Below, one piece after another: positions 51,239 to 59,048 of a DNA stretch of 64,000 nucleotides. The notes beneath the pieces were generated by a model. It saw only the letters and a program-made list of their open reading frames with translations, did not search any database and was not told the DNA's origin. The stretch lies in the NCBI RefSeq assembly GCF_001042715.1, contig NZ_CP009687.1, positions 2,657,418-2,721,417 of the forward strand, in the 5' to 3' direction. The stretch's first letter is position 1. Every line of letters starts with the position of its first letter. The position numbers were made by a program, and so were the translations under genes. This DNA comes from Clostridium aceticum. GTDB taxonomy: Bacteria; Bacillota; Clostridia; Peptostreptococcales; Natronincolaceae.

Positions 51239-53053
51239 TTAGTTTAATAAAATCCTCATAAATTCCTCTCCTGTTATGGTTTCTCTTTCAATAAGGTAGC
51301 GAGATAGTTCATGGAGCTTATCTATATTTTCCTTTAATATATTGATGGCCTTTTCATGAGCTTTTTTAATGATATCAAGCACTTCTTCATCAACTTTAGA
51401 TGCAGTTTCTGGTGAACAGGTCAAAGATGCATCTCCTCCAAGGTACTGATTAGAAACAGTTTCTAATCCCATCATGTCAAAGTTTTTGCTCATTCCCAAT
51501 CGTGTCACCATCATCCTTGCTATTTTCGTAGCCTGTTCAATATCATTTGAAGCACCTGAGGTATAGGTACCAAAAACTAATTCCTCTGCAGCACGGCCAC
51601 CAGTATAAGTTGCAATTTTATTCAAGGCTTCTTCTTTCGTCATCAGTACATTTTCCTCCTGTGCCACCTGCATCGTGTAACCAAGAGCTCCAGAGGTTCG
51701 GGGGACGATGGTAATTTTGTGGACAGGAGCGGATTCCATCTGCTTTGCAGCAACAATGGCATGGCCAATTTCGTGATAGGCAATAATCTGCTTTTCTTTT
51801 GGTGAAATAACAGCTCCTTTTCGCTGATACCCTGCAATGACAACTTCTACTGCTTCTTCTAAATCATTTTGTACTACATAATTGCGGCCACATTTTACTG
51901 CCCTTAGGGCACCTTCATTAATAATGTTAGCAAGTTCTGCTCCTGATGCCCCTGAGGTTGCTCTAGCTATTGCGTTGAAGTCAATCTGGCTATCTACTTT
52001 TATTTTCTTAGCATGAACTTTGAGTATAGCTTCTCTACCTGAAAGGTCTGGCAGCTCCACCGGCACACGGCGGTCGAATCTTCCTGGACGAAGTAATGCC
52101 TTGTCAAGAGATTCAGGTCTGTTGGTTGCCGCAAGAATAACAACCCCCTGTTCTCCGCTAAAACCATCCATCTCTGTTAATAGCTGGTTTAATGTTTGCT
52201 CTCGCTCATCATTTCCTCCTAAGCCTCCATTGTCCCGTTTTTTACCTATTGTGTCGATCTCATCGATAAAGATAATACATGGCGCCTTAGCTTGTGCCTG
52301 TTTAAATAGATCCCTTACTCTTGCAGCTCCCATACCTACAAACATCTCAACAAACTCTGAACCAGAAATTGAAAAGAAGGGTACTTTTGCCTCTCCCGCT
52401 ACAGCCTTTGCAAGAAGAGTTTTTCCTGTACCAGGTGGTCCCACCAGCAAAGCTCCCTTAGGCATAATGGCACCTATTTCTTTATATTTTATTGGATTAT
52501 TAAGAAAATCTACAATTTCCGTTAAAGCCTCCTTAGCTTCGTTTTGTCCTGCAACATCAGAAAAAGTTTTTCCTGTTTCTTTTTCAACATAAACCTTGGC
52601 ATTACTCTTACCAAAACCCATCATCCCTCCCCCCATATTTTTATTGATAGATTTTGTTAGCATTTGACCAAGAGCGATAAAAATCACAATGGGAAAAATC
52701 CAGCTTAACATCAAGCTTACTAAAGGTGAATTTTCTTTTGGAATAACTCTAGAAAACCTAACCTCAGCATCATAAAGGCGATTCACTAGTTCTGGATCAT
52801 CCATACGACCTGTTACGAATATCTTTTCTTCTCCTTCATAATCCAATGCTGTAAAGGCAATTTGATTTTCTTGGATTTCTACAGTTTGTATGGTACCATC
52901 TTCAATTTTCCCTAAAAATGTGCCATAGTCTACTTGAGTAATGTTTCTTTGTACTATTAAAGGAAAAACAAAAGCGTTTAATAGCATGACAACCATCATT
53001 GCTGTTATATAATAATAAATCATTGGTTTTTTAGGATACTTTTCTTTTTTCAT
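51239..53053 (-). CDS. ftsH: ATP-dependent zinc metalloprotease, FtsH family
   Basis: Membrane-anchored AAA+ protease of 604 residues. Two helices (about 12-35 and 108-130) flank the extracytoplasmic domain. The AAA+ module has Walker A GPPGTGKT, Walker B IIFIDEIDT and the second region of homology ATNRPESLDKALLRPGRFDR. The protease domain has HEIGH with a distal Asp in SGASNDIEQAT. AAGGAGG precedes the ATG. It lies near a two-component system and has the same direct-repeat box upstream, so it may be an inducible paralogue rather than the housekeeping FtsH (inference). Confidence 0.93.
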   Translation of the reverse strand: MKKEKYPKKPMIYYYITAMMVVMLLNAFVFPLIVQRNITQVDYGTFLGKIEDGTIQTVEIQENQIAFTALDYEGEEKIFVTGRMDDPELVNRLYDAEVRFSRVIPKENSPLVSLMLSWIFPIVIFIALGQMLTKSINKNMGGGMMGFGKSNAKVYVEKETGKTFSDVAGQNEAKEALTEIVDFLNNPIKYKEIGAIMPKGALLVGPPGTGKTLLAKAVAGEAKVPFFSISGSEFVEMFVGMGAARVRDLFKQAQAKAPCIIFIDEIDTIGKKRDNGGLGGNDEREQTLNQLLTEMDGFSGEQGVVILAATNRPESLDKALLRPGRFDRRVPVELPDLSGREAILKVHAKKIKVDSQIDFNAIARATSGASGAELANIINEGALRAVKCGRNYVVQNDLEEAVEVVIAGYQRKGAVISPKEKQIIAYHEIGHAIVAAKQMESAPVHKITIVPRTSGALGYTMQVAQEENVLMTKEEALNKIATYTGGRAAEELVFGTYTSGASNDIEQATKIARMMVTRLGMSKNFDMMGLETVSNQYLGGDASLTCSPETASKVDEEVLDIIKKAHEKAINILKENIDKLHELSRYLIERETITGEEFMRILLN

Positions 53054-53081
53054 GTCACAACCTCCTTTATGATCATTTTCT

Positions 53082-53340
53082 TATAGATGTATCATTAGCG
53101 TTAACTTAAGCCATAATTTGCCATCCTGAGTGGAGCAAAGCGGAGTCGAAGGATCTTAGTGTTAGTAAAATTCTTCGCTACTCCAAGATCCTTCGCTGCG
53201 CTCAGGATGACAGTTCAAGAGAATTTTCGTAATAATTGTATTAAGTTAACGCCTATGATAGATGTATACCCCTAAATTTTAATATGCTAAGGGCTCCACG
53301 GTTTTGGGGCGAAACCGTAACTTAAAAACACGCATCTATA
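53082..53340. repeat. family B mobile repeat interrupted by family A
   Basis: The left end TATAGATGTAT (53082-53092) is followed by an inserted family A element, after which family B resumes at 53258 (ATAGATGTAT again, then CCCCTAAATTTT, the CCACGGTTTTGGGGCGAAAC core and the end GCATCTATA). TA flanks both ends. Without the insertion it is 84 bp. Confidence 0.85.
53093..53257. repeat. family A mobile repeat, copy 5 (long form, nested)
   Basis: CATTAGCGTTAACTTAAG and TTAAGTTAACGCCTATG as ends. Exact 10-bp duplication ATAGATGTAT at 53083-53092 and 53258-53267. Two inverted copies of the ATCCTGAG...GAAGGATCTT motif are inside. Confidence 0.92.
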
Positions 53341-53352
53341 ATATAAAGCTAT

Positions 53353-53384
53353 TGTATACTTCTAATATGAACTAAATATGAACT
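53353..53384 (-). promoter_or_regulatory. direct-repeat regulator box and promoter of the ftsH-like gene
   Basis: AATATGAACT occurs twice, at 53364-53373 and 53375-53384 (11-bp period; on the minus strand AGTTCATATT). On the minus strand TATACAAT follows 5 nt after the second box and could be the -10. A related pair lies before the response regulator gene at 55520-55540. Confidence 0.55.
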
Positions 53385-53395
53385 ATTATTTTAGG

Positions 53396-53441
53396 CACAA
53401 AAAACATGCTGCATTTGATGACTAATCAATACAGCATGTTT
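53396..53441 (-). terminator. intrinsic terminator of the two-component operon
   Basis: AAACATGCTG (53402-53411) pairs with CAGCATGTTT (53432-53441), with T run on the minus strand. It lies 39 nt after the stop at 53480. Confidence 0.85.
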
Positions 53442-53479
53442 AAACTTCTTAGATTCTAGATAGCTATATTTTTAAAAAC

Positions 53480-54769
53480 CTATAGTGGCAGCTCCACTAT
53501 AAAAACAGCTCCTTGATCAGGTTTACTTTCTACACAAATATTACCACCATATAAATCAAGGATACGCTTTACAAGCGGTAAGCCTAATCCGTTCCCTTCA
53601 TGAGAATGGGACTTGTCTCCTTGATAAAATTTCTCAAAAACTCGATCCATAGTTTCTTTCTTCATCCCAATACCCTGGTCTATAATTTTGACTTTTATAA
53701 TCTCATCTATTTGCTTCAATTGAATATTGATGGTACTATTGCTATGGGAAAACTTGATGGCATTGTCTATTAGGTTGATCCAAACTTGTTGAAGTAACTC
53801 CTCATCTCCTTGATAGGAAACTTTATCAAGATGGATATCAAATTCAATATTCTTTTTACTCCATTGATACTCAAGCAGCAAAACACTTTTTCTAATTTGT
53901 TCATCTAAGGAAAATACTGCTTTTTTCTCTAAAATCTCTTGATTTTCAAGCTTTGAAAGCTTTAGTATATTCGATGAAAGGTTAGACAATCTCGTTGTTT
54001 CTTCAACAATAATATTTGTATATTCTTCTCTTTCCATTTCAGATAAATTACCTTTTTGCAAAAGCTTAGCAAAACCTTGAATAGACGCGATAGGCGTTTT
54101 GAATTCGTGGGATACATTAGTAATAAAATCTTTTCGGAGATGCTCTATATTTCTTAGTTCTCTGGTCATTTTGTTAAAATGCTGTGTTAACTGCCCAATC
54201 TCATCGCAGCTTTTGTTTACAACCTGTATATCGAAATTACCCTTTGCCACTTCTTGAGTAGCAGCGGTTAGTTTTAGTATCGGTTTAACTGCTCTTTTAG
54301 CTAATAATGTAACCAGCAAAGCCCCTATAGTAACATACAAAAGTAGCGAAAGCCATATACGAGATGCAACAATCTTAAAAACAGTATTGTGGGGATATAG
54401 GCTTATTTGAATATAAGCCTCGTCTACCATCAGTATTGTTACCGGGTCATGAAATCTACCTTCAGTTACAAAAATAGTTTTATTGTTTTCAAGCTTTTTT
54501 AATTTTCCCTCAGTTATTTCCATCTCCTCAATATTCTCAATTCTACTGATTTCATACATTGAAGCAGGCATAATATTGAGAATTTCCTCTATCGTTAAAT
54601 CTGTCTTTTTTTGTAATTCTAGTATAGAAATAGCGATTTCCTTTTGACTTAACTGTATTTCATTTTCAATATTTTTCGTGTAAAGAGTAGATACAACAAA
54701 GGACAAAGTAGATGAAGTACAGATAAGAACAATAAAAAATAAAGCCAATTTTAAGGTAACCTTTTTCAT
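53480..54769 (-). CDS. sensor histidine kinase with HAMP
   Basis: Membrane kinase of 429 residues. Helices at about 7-28 and 147-167 enclose an extracytoplasmic sensor of about 118 residues. HAMP is at about 168-220 (KRAVKPILKLTAATQEVA), H-box VSHEFKTPIASIQGFAKL, N-box LIDNAIKFS, G-boxes DQGIGM and GNGLGLPLVKRI. It overlaps the regulator gene by 4 bp (ATGA). The signal is unknown; an envelope or membrane-protein stress is suggested by the likely link to the ftsH-like gene. Confidence 0.9.
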   Translation of the reverse strand: MKKVTLKLALFFIVLICTSSTLSFVVSTLYTKNIENEIQLSQKEIAISILELQKKTDLTIEEILNIMPASMYEISRIENIEEMEITEGKLKKLENNKTIFVTEGRFHDPVTILMVDEAYIQISLYPHNTVFKIVASRIWLSLLLYVTIGALLVTLLAKRAVKPILKLTAATQEVAKGNFDIQVVNKSCDEIGQLTQHFNKMTRELRNIEHLRKDFITNVSHEFKTPIASIQGFAKLLQKGNLSEMEREEYTNIIVEETTRLSNLSSNILKLSKLENQEILEKKAVFSLDEQIRKSVLLLEYQWSKKNIEFDIHLDKVSYQGDEELLQQVWINLIDNAIKFSHSNSTINIQLKQIDEIIKVKIIDQGIGMKKETMDRVFEKFYQGDKSHSHEGNGLGLPLVKRILDLYGGNICVESKPDQGAVFIVELPL

Positions 54770-55440
54770 GTTTTTGTCTCCGCCTTATATCCTAGTCCCC
54801 TAACCGTAACAATTTCAAATTCACTACAATCAACAAACTTTTCCCTTAAGCGCTTAATATGAACATCCACTGTACGCTCATCGGTTTCCGCCTCCATGCC
54901 CCATATTTCGTCCATGAGTTGTTGCCTTGTAAATATTTGTTTGGGATAACTAAGAAGTTTGTATAAAAGATAAAATTCTTTTTTCGGTAATACCCTCCTA
55001 TTTCCTTTTCTATTGACAGTCAATGTATTGTAATCAAATTCTATTTCACCAATGATTAACCTAGATTCATTAACAATGCGAGATCGGCGTAATAAGGCTG
55101 CTACTCGTAAAACCATTTCATCCATATCGATAGGCTTTACCATATAATCATCAGTTCCCACAAGAAAACCCTTCTTTTTATCCTCAAGCGTTTCTTTAGC
55201 AGTGATCATTAAAATCGGTAGATTATAATTTGATTTTCTAAGGGCATCTGTCAGGGTATATCCATCCATATTAGGCATCATAATATCACTAATGATTAAA
55301 TCTATATGAGTAGTATCCAATATTCCTAAGGCTTCTAATCCATCTTTGGCATTTAAAACATGATAGCCCTGTTGTTTTAAGATAGCCATCATGAGTTTTT
55401 GAAGATTTTTGTCATCCTCCACCACTAGAATATTCACCAT
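54766..55440 (-). CDS. OmpR/PhoB-family response regulator
   Basis: Regulator of 224 residues. The receiver has VEDDKN near residue 7, phospho-acceptor Asp in LIISDIMMPNMDG, Thr in MITAK and Lys in VKPIDMDE. The winged helix has LPKKEFYLLYKLL and VTVRGLGYKAE. OmpR-family proteins bind tandem direct repeats with an 11-bp period; such a repeat occurs upstream of this gene and of the ftsH-like gene, suggesting autoregulation and control of the protease. GAGGTGAG precedes the ATG. Confidence 0.9.
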   Translation of the reverse strand: MVNILVVEDDKNLQKLMMAILKQQGYHVLNAKDGLEALGILDTTHIDLIISDIMMPNMDGYTLTDALRKSNYNLPILMITAKETLEDKKKGFLVGTDDYMVKPIDMDEMVLRVAALLRRSRIVNESRLIIGEIEFDYNTLTVNRKGNRRVLPKKEFYLLYKLLSYPKQIFTRQQLMDEIWGMEAETDERTVDVHIKRLREKFVDCSEFEIVTVRGLGYKAETKT

Positions 55441-55511
55441 TTATCTCACCTCTTTTCTATATCTTACTTTATAAACAGTAACTTCAGTTTGGTTCTTCTT
55501 AATCCTACTAT

Positions 55512-55540
55512 ATAAAGTTAATATGAACTGAGTATGAACT
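55512..55540 (-). promoter_or_regulatory. direct-repeat regulator box upstream of the response regulator
   Basis: AATATGAACT (55520-55529) and AGTATGAACT (55531-55540), period 11. On the minus strand, TATATAGT follows 5 nt after the box, the same geometry as at 53353-53384. Confidence 0.55.
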
Positions 55541-55558
55541 TTTGGCTGAATTTTTTAT

Positions 55559-56674
55559 TTATAATTTAGCTAATCCTTTAAATAATTCTACAGAGGTTTC
55601 TATAATTTCATCTGGGAAGTCATATCCACTGGTATGAATATGAGGATGATTTACGCCATTTCCAACGTAGCAAATAGCACCCTTCGTCTCCTTCAAGTAG
55701 TGACCAAAATCTTCAGAAGTCCTAAACCCTACCTCCATTTCAATTAATTCAATGCCTGTTTGCTTGCAAACTTGCCTAATTTTATCAGAACTTTCCCCAT
55801 GGTTTGATGTTACAGGGAAAACATCATGATAGGAAAAATTTACTTCGAGGTCATATGCTTCTCCCTCTTTTAATGCAAGGTTCTCAAGGTTTTTTTGAAG
55901 TTCATCTAATTCCTCTTCAAACTCTGCACGAATCGTCAATAGTAAACTCCCTTTACTAGCAGCTATACCAAAGGCTCTTTCTCCAATATCCACCTGTATA
56001 ATTGTACATAGTATAATTCCCTTGTTGTTTACTTCGTATGTATACTGTGGAATAGCATTAATCATCTTAGCAATCGCATAGGCAGGATTTGTACCAAGTT
56101 CTGGCTGACTAGCATGGGTAGGGATACCTTCCATGTGTATTGCCATTCCTCTAGAAGCAAAATTGACGGTCCCATCTATTACATTGACAGAATTTAAAGG
56201 CATTCCACTCATATTGTGATAGGCAAATATCTCCTCGATGTTATGCTCTCTAATAAGAGCTACACACTGGGCAGCTCCATCTCCAGTTTCCTCTGCATGT
56301 TGGAAAAGAAAAAAAATGTTTTTATCTATACCATACTGATCAATTTCAAGAGCAAAACCTGCAAGGGAAGCAGCATGTCCATCATGACCGCATTTATGAG
56401 AAACACCTGGATTTTGAGATCCATGAGGGATATTCATATTTTCATCCATAGGAACTGCATCAAAATCTGCACGAAAAGCAATATTTTTTTTATCATTACC
56501 AGCATGATATATGGCATAAAACCAAAGGCCTCTGTCCACAATTTCTAAGTTTGTATGCTTTTTTAAGAAGTCCATTAGACTTTGTTTTGTCTTCACTTCA
56601 TGGTTTGAAATTTCAGGAATACGGTGTAGTTCATGCCGCAACTGTCTCACTAACACTAAATTTTCTTGTTTCAA
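55559..56674 (-). CDS. M20-family amidohydrolase (N-acyl amino acid hydrolase type)
   Basis: Metal-dependent hydrolase of 371 residues. Metal ligands are visible in SHKCGHDGHAASLAG (Cys and His of the amidohydrolase subgroup) and QHAEETGDGA, with a lid domain in the middle (about 170-285) and a final His in NHPHIHTSGYDF. The CGHDGH motif places it with IAA-amino acid hydrolase, hippuricase and aminoacylase enzymes rather than dipeptidases. Substrate unknown. It starts with TTG behind AGGAGAG. The leader seems to contain its own terminator (see 56793-56975). Confidence 0.88.
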   Translation of the reverse strand: MKQENLVLVRQLRHELHRIPEISNHEVKTKQSLMDFLKKHTNLEIVDRGLWFYAIYHAGNDKKNIAFRADFDAVPMDENMNIPHGSQNPGVSHKCGHDGHAASLAGFALEIDQYGIDKNIFFLFQHAEETGDGAAQCVALIREHNIEEIFAYHNMSGMPLNSVNVIDGTVNFASRGMAIHMEGIPTHASQPELGTNPAYAIAKMINAIPQYTYEVNNKGIILCTIIQVDIGERAFGIAASKGSLLLTIRAEFEEELDELQKNLENLALKEGEAYDLEVNFSYHDVFPVTSNHGESSDKIRQVCKQTGIELIEMEVGFRTSEDFGHYLKETKGAICYVGNGVNHPHIHTSGYDFPDEIIETSVELFKGLAKL

Positions 56675-56792
56675 CTTTTCATCTCTCCTTTATGATTTTT
56701 CCGTCCCCAACTAACGAATGCTTTAAGATTCGTACTAGTTTAATAATACACTTAAAATAGTTTCTATCCTACCCCATCAATTATCATGATTT

Positions 56793-56975
56793 AAAAAAAC
56801 GCCTTTCATCCTACGATTGAAACCGTAGAATAAAAAGCGGATTTGCTGTAAGATTTAATTTCTATTGACTTCATTGTTGATACATTTATAATAGAGATAA
56901 ATGTATTATCACAAGAAAGCACACTGTCATCTACTCTAATCATCTAATTATACATATAGCTATATAACTTTTCAA
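56793..56975 (-). promoter_or_regulatory. candidate attenuated leader of the M20 gene (promoter plus terminator)
   Basis: On the minus strand TTGAAA (56975-56970), a 17-bp spacer and a perfect TATAAT (56952-56947) form a promoter. About 100 nt further on, CGCTTTTTATTCTACG pairs with CGTAGGATGAAAGGCG and is followed by seven T (56840-56793), an intrinsic terminator. No minus-strand gene lies upstream, and the M20 gene starts at 56674. The element may be an attenuator or riboswitch-like leader, or a short RNA of about 145 nt. No known riboswitch class recognised. Confidence 0.5.
56865..56906 (+). promoter_or_regulatory. promoter and operator-like inverted repeat of the YczE-like gene
   Basis: TTGACT (56865-56870), 16-bp spacer, TATAAT (56887-56892). 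A perfect inverted repeat ATACATTTA (56880-56888) and TAAATGTAT (56898-56906) overlaps the -10. The repeat is a plausible repressor site. Confidence 0.6.
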
Positions 56976-57035
56976 CTCAAAAAGATTATAGGTTTCTTTT
57001 ATTAACCTAAATAACTTATACAAGGAGATTTTATT

Positions 57036-57728
57036 ATGAAACAAATTTATGCTCGTCTGCTGCGTTTACTATGGGGACTTGTCCTATATGCCCTTGGGAT
57101 TGTCGTTACAATGAATGCCCATATGGGGTATGCTCCATGGGATGCTTTCCATGTTGGATTTGCAAAAACAGTAGGCATAAGTATAGGAACCGTTTCAATT
57201 ATAGCTGGAATAATTATTGGAATAATAACGGTATTGCTTGGGGAAAAACTCGGGCTAGGTACTATTTTAAACATGGTGCTTATTGGGGTATTTATCGATA
57301 TCCTTCTTGGATTTCATATCATCCCTATAGCAAATAACTCTATATTTGGAATCATCATGCTTATTACAGGGCTGTTTATAATCGCTTTAGCCTCATACTT
57401 TTACATTGGTTCATCATTCGGAGCCGGTCCAAGAGATAGTTTAATGTTTGCACTTACTCGAAAAACGGGATTACCCGTAGGTGTCTGCCGTGGAACAATT
57501 GAGCTTTTAGCCGTGTTTGTTGGTTGGAGACTTGGAGGCATGATTGGTATTGGAACAATTCTATCTGCCTTTTTGATAGGATTTTGTGTTCAGACAACCT
57601 TTAAGTTGCTTAAGTTTGATGCAACAGAAATCAAACACGAAACATTAGATCAAACATATAAAAACCTTTTTAGTTATAAAAAAGAAGAGTTTCATGAGAA
57701 AGAAGCAATTGAAAATTTGAAACCTTAG
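57036..57728 (+). CDS. YczE/YitT-type integral membrane protein
   Basis: Membrane protein of 230 residues with five predicted helices in the first 200 residues. The signature GYAPWDAFHVGFAKTVGISIG and GSSFGAGPRDSLMFALTRKTG (split after 20 residues by the reader if needed) show the internal duplication typical of the YczE family (COG2364). B. subtilis YczE affects antibiotic production, mechanism unknown. AAGGAGA precedes the ATG. The leader is about 135 nt. Confidence 0.85.
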   Translation: MKQIYARLLRLLWGLVLYALGIVVTMNAHMGYAPWDAFHVGFAKTVGISIGTVSIIAGIIIGIITVLLGEKLGLGTILNMVLIGVFIDILLGFHIIPIANNSIFGIIMLITGLFIIALASYFYIGSSFGAGPRDSLMFALTRKTGLPVGVCRGTIELLAVFVGWRLGGMIGIGTILSAFLIGFCVQTTFKLLKFDATEIKHETLDQTYKNLFSYKKEEFHEKEAIENLKP

Positions 57729-57820
57729 TAATTTTTTTACCTAAATAGGGTGTTCACTAAGCTGGAGGGTAACCAACTTAGTGAACTGGGGAGTAAAAAC
57801 TATGAATTTGTTTAAAATAA

Positions 57821-57857
57821 AAAGCCATGAAGGTTATTTTGCAACCTTCATGGCTTT
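57821..57857 (+). terminator. intrinsic terminator
   Basis: Perfect 15-bp stem AAAGCCATGAAGGTT (57821-57835) with AACCTTCATGGCTTT (57843-57857). A second 10-bp inverted repeat GTTCACTAAG (57752-57761) and CTTAGTGAAC (57777-57786) precedes it without a T run. Confidence 0.85.
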
Positions 57858-57966
57858 GTATCTTCTTTATTGTCTTCATGACAATTTATCGTTATTTTTT
57901 TAACATCTCTTTAGTAAGAGTATAACCTATACCTAAAAGTTTGTCAATACTTTTATACATATTTAT

Positions 57967-58084
57967 CATAGGCGTTAACCTAACACAGTTATTAGCAAAA
58001 TTCTCTCGAACTGTCATCCTGAGTGTAGCGAAGGATCTTGGGATAACGAAGGATGACAAATTATGGTTTGAGTTGACCCTTATG
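57967..58084. repeat. family A mobile repeat, copy 6 (short form)
   Basis: CATAGGCGTTAACCTAA at the left, GGTTTGAGTTGACCCTTATG at the right. Flanks ACATATTTAT and AAATATTTAT match at 9 of 10 positions, the 10-bp duplication. It occupies the intergenic region between two convergent genes. Confidence 0.88.
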
Positions 58085-58155
58085 AAATATTTATAAAAGT
58101 ATCAGCTTGATTAAGATCCTTAAAATACTATATGAAAAATCTTCTAGAAACCAAA

Positions 58156-58860
58156 CTACATATTTTTCAACGCATCAATAGTAATAAATTTATAACCTTT
58201 TTGGGATAAAGATTCTAATATACCTTCAATAGTTCTCAACCCATTTTCAGTATTATCATACATTGGATGCAGCAAAATAATAGAACCTGGTTTAATATTA
58301 TTACTCACATAATCTACTTTATCAGAAACAGAAAAATAATAGCTCTCTGGTTCAATATCCCACATAATTGTTTCTATGCCTTGCTTTTTTAAATAATAAG
58401 GCAAAATAACAAGTTTTTTTCCATTAGGGGCACGAAAATCTATCTCCCCTTTGTAACCAGTTTCCCGTATTAAATTATTGGTCATTTCAATTTCTTTCTT
58501 AATAAAAGAAGGGCTTTTAAAAATCATTCTCTCATGAGAGTAAGTATGATTTCCAATTTGATGTCCTGCTTTTGCTATATCTTTTCCTAAATACATATTG
58601 TTTTCTAACTCACTTCCAATAAGGAAAAACGTCGCCTTAGCATCGTATTGATCCAACAAGAGTAGTATTTCTTCTACATTTGATGTTGGTCCATCATCAA
58701 ATGTCAAAGCAACTACTTTCTCCTGTGTATCTACACGATAAGTTAAACCACCGAACAATTGGTATGTTCTAGAATTCATTAATTTATATCCACCAATTAA
58801 AAAAACTAGTATTACTAATATAGCCGATGCACCAATAGCTATTTTTCTTCTTTTATTCAT
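58156..58860 (-). CDS. polysaccharide deacetylase (NodB domain), membrane-anchored
   Basis: Protein of 234 residues with an N-terminal membrane anchor (about 8-27) and a NodB deacetylase domain. Motif 1 is TFDDGPT, motif 2 is HTYSH (metal His pair), motif 3 is RAPNGKK, motif 4 is WDIEPES and motif 5 is LLHPM. In motif 3 the usual RPPxG is RAPNG. It is expected to deacetylate peptidoglycan or other GlcNAc polymers outside the membrane. The ATG at 58860 has AGAGAGGTTACTTT upstream. Monocistronic. Confidence 0.9.
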   Translation of the reverse strand: MNKRRKIAIGASAILVILVFLIGGYKLMNSRTYQLFGGLTYRVDTQEKVVALTFDDGPTSNVEEILLLLDQYDAKATFFLIGSELENNMYLGKDIAKAGHQIGNHTYSHERMIFKSPSFIKKEIEMTNNLIRETGYKGEIDFRAPNGKKLVILPYYLKKQGIETIMWDIEPESYYFSVSDKVDYVSNNIKPGSIILLHPMYDNTENGLRTIEGILESLSQKGYKFITIDALKNM

Positions 58861-59048
58861 AAAGTAACCTCTCTTACATTCAAAGTTTCAGCAGAACTAT
58901 ATAATCGTGTCAAGTCTAAAAATGTGCTACCACACATTATATATAATATTTGCTTAGTTATCAAGGGTTTACAAATACAGCTCATTTCGTTAATATGCCA
59001 ATCAAAGCGTCCCTTTGACACTTTGACATTCTTTGGTATTCTTGTATT

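Noticed and set aside
57752-57786. GTTCACTAAG/CTTAGTGAAC inverted repeat as an insertion-sequence end
   Set aside because: No transposase, no second end and no target duplication; it may just be part of the 3-prime region of the preceding gene.
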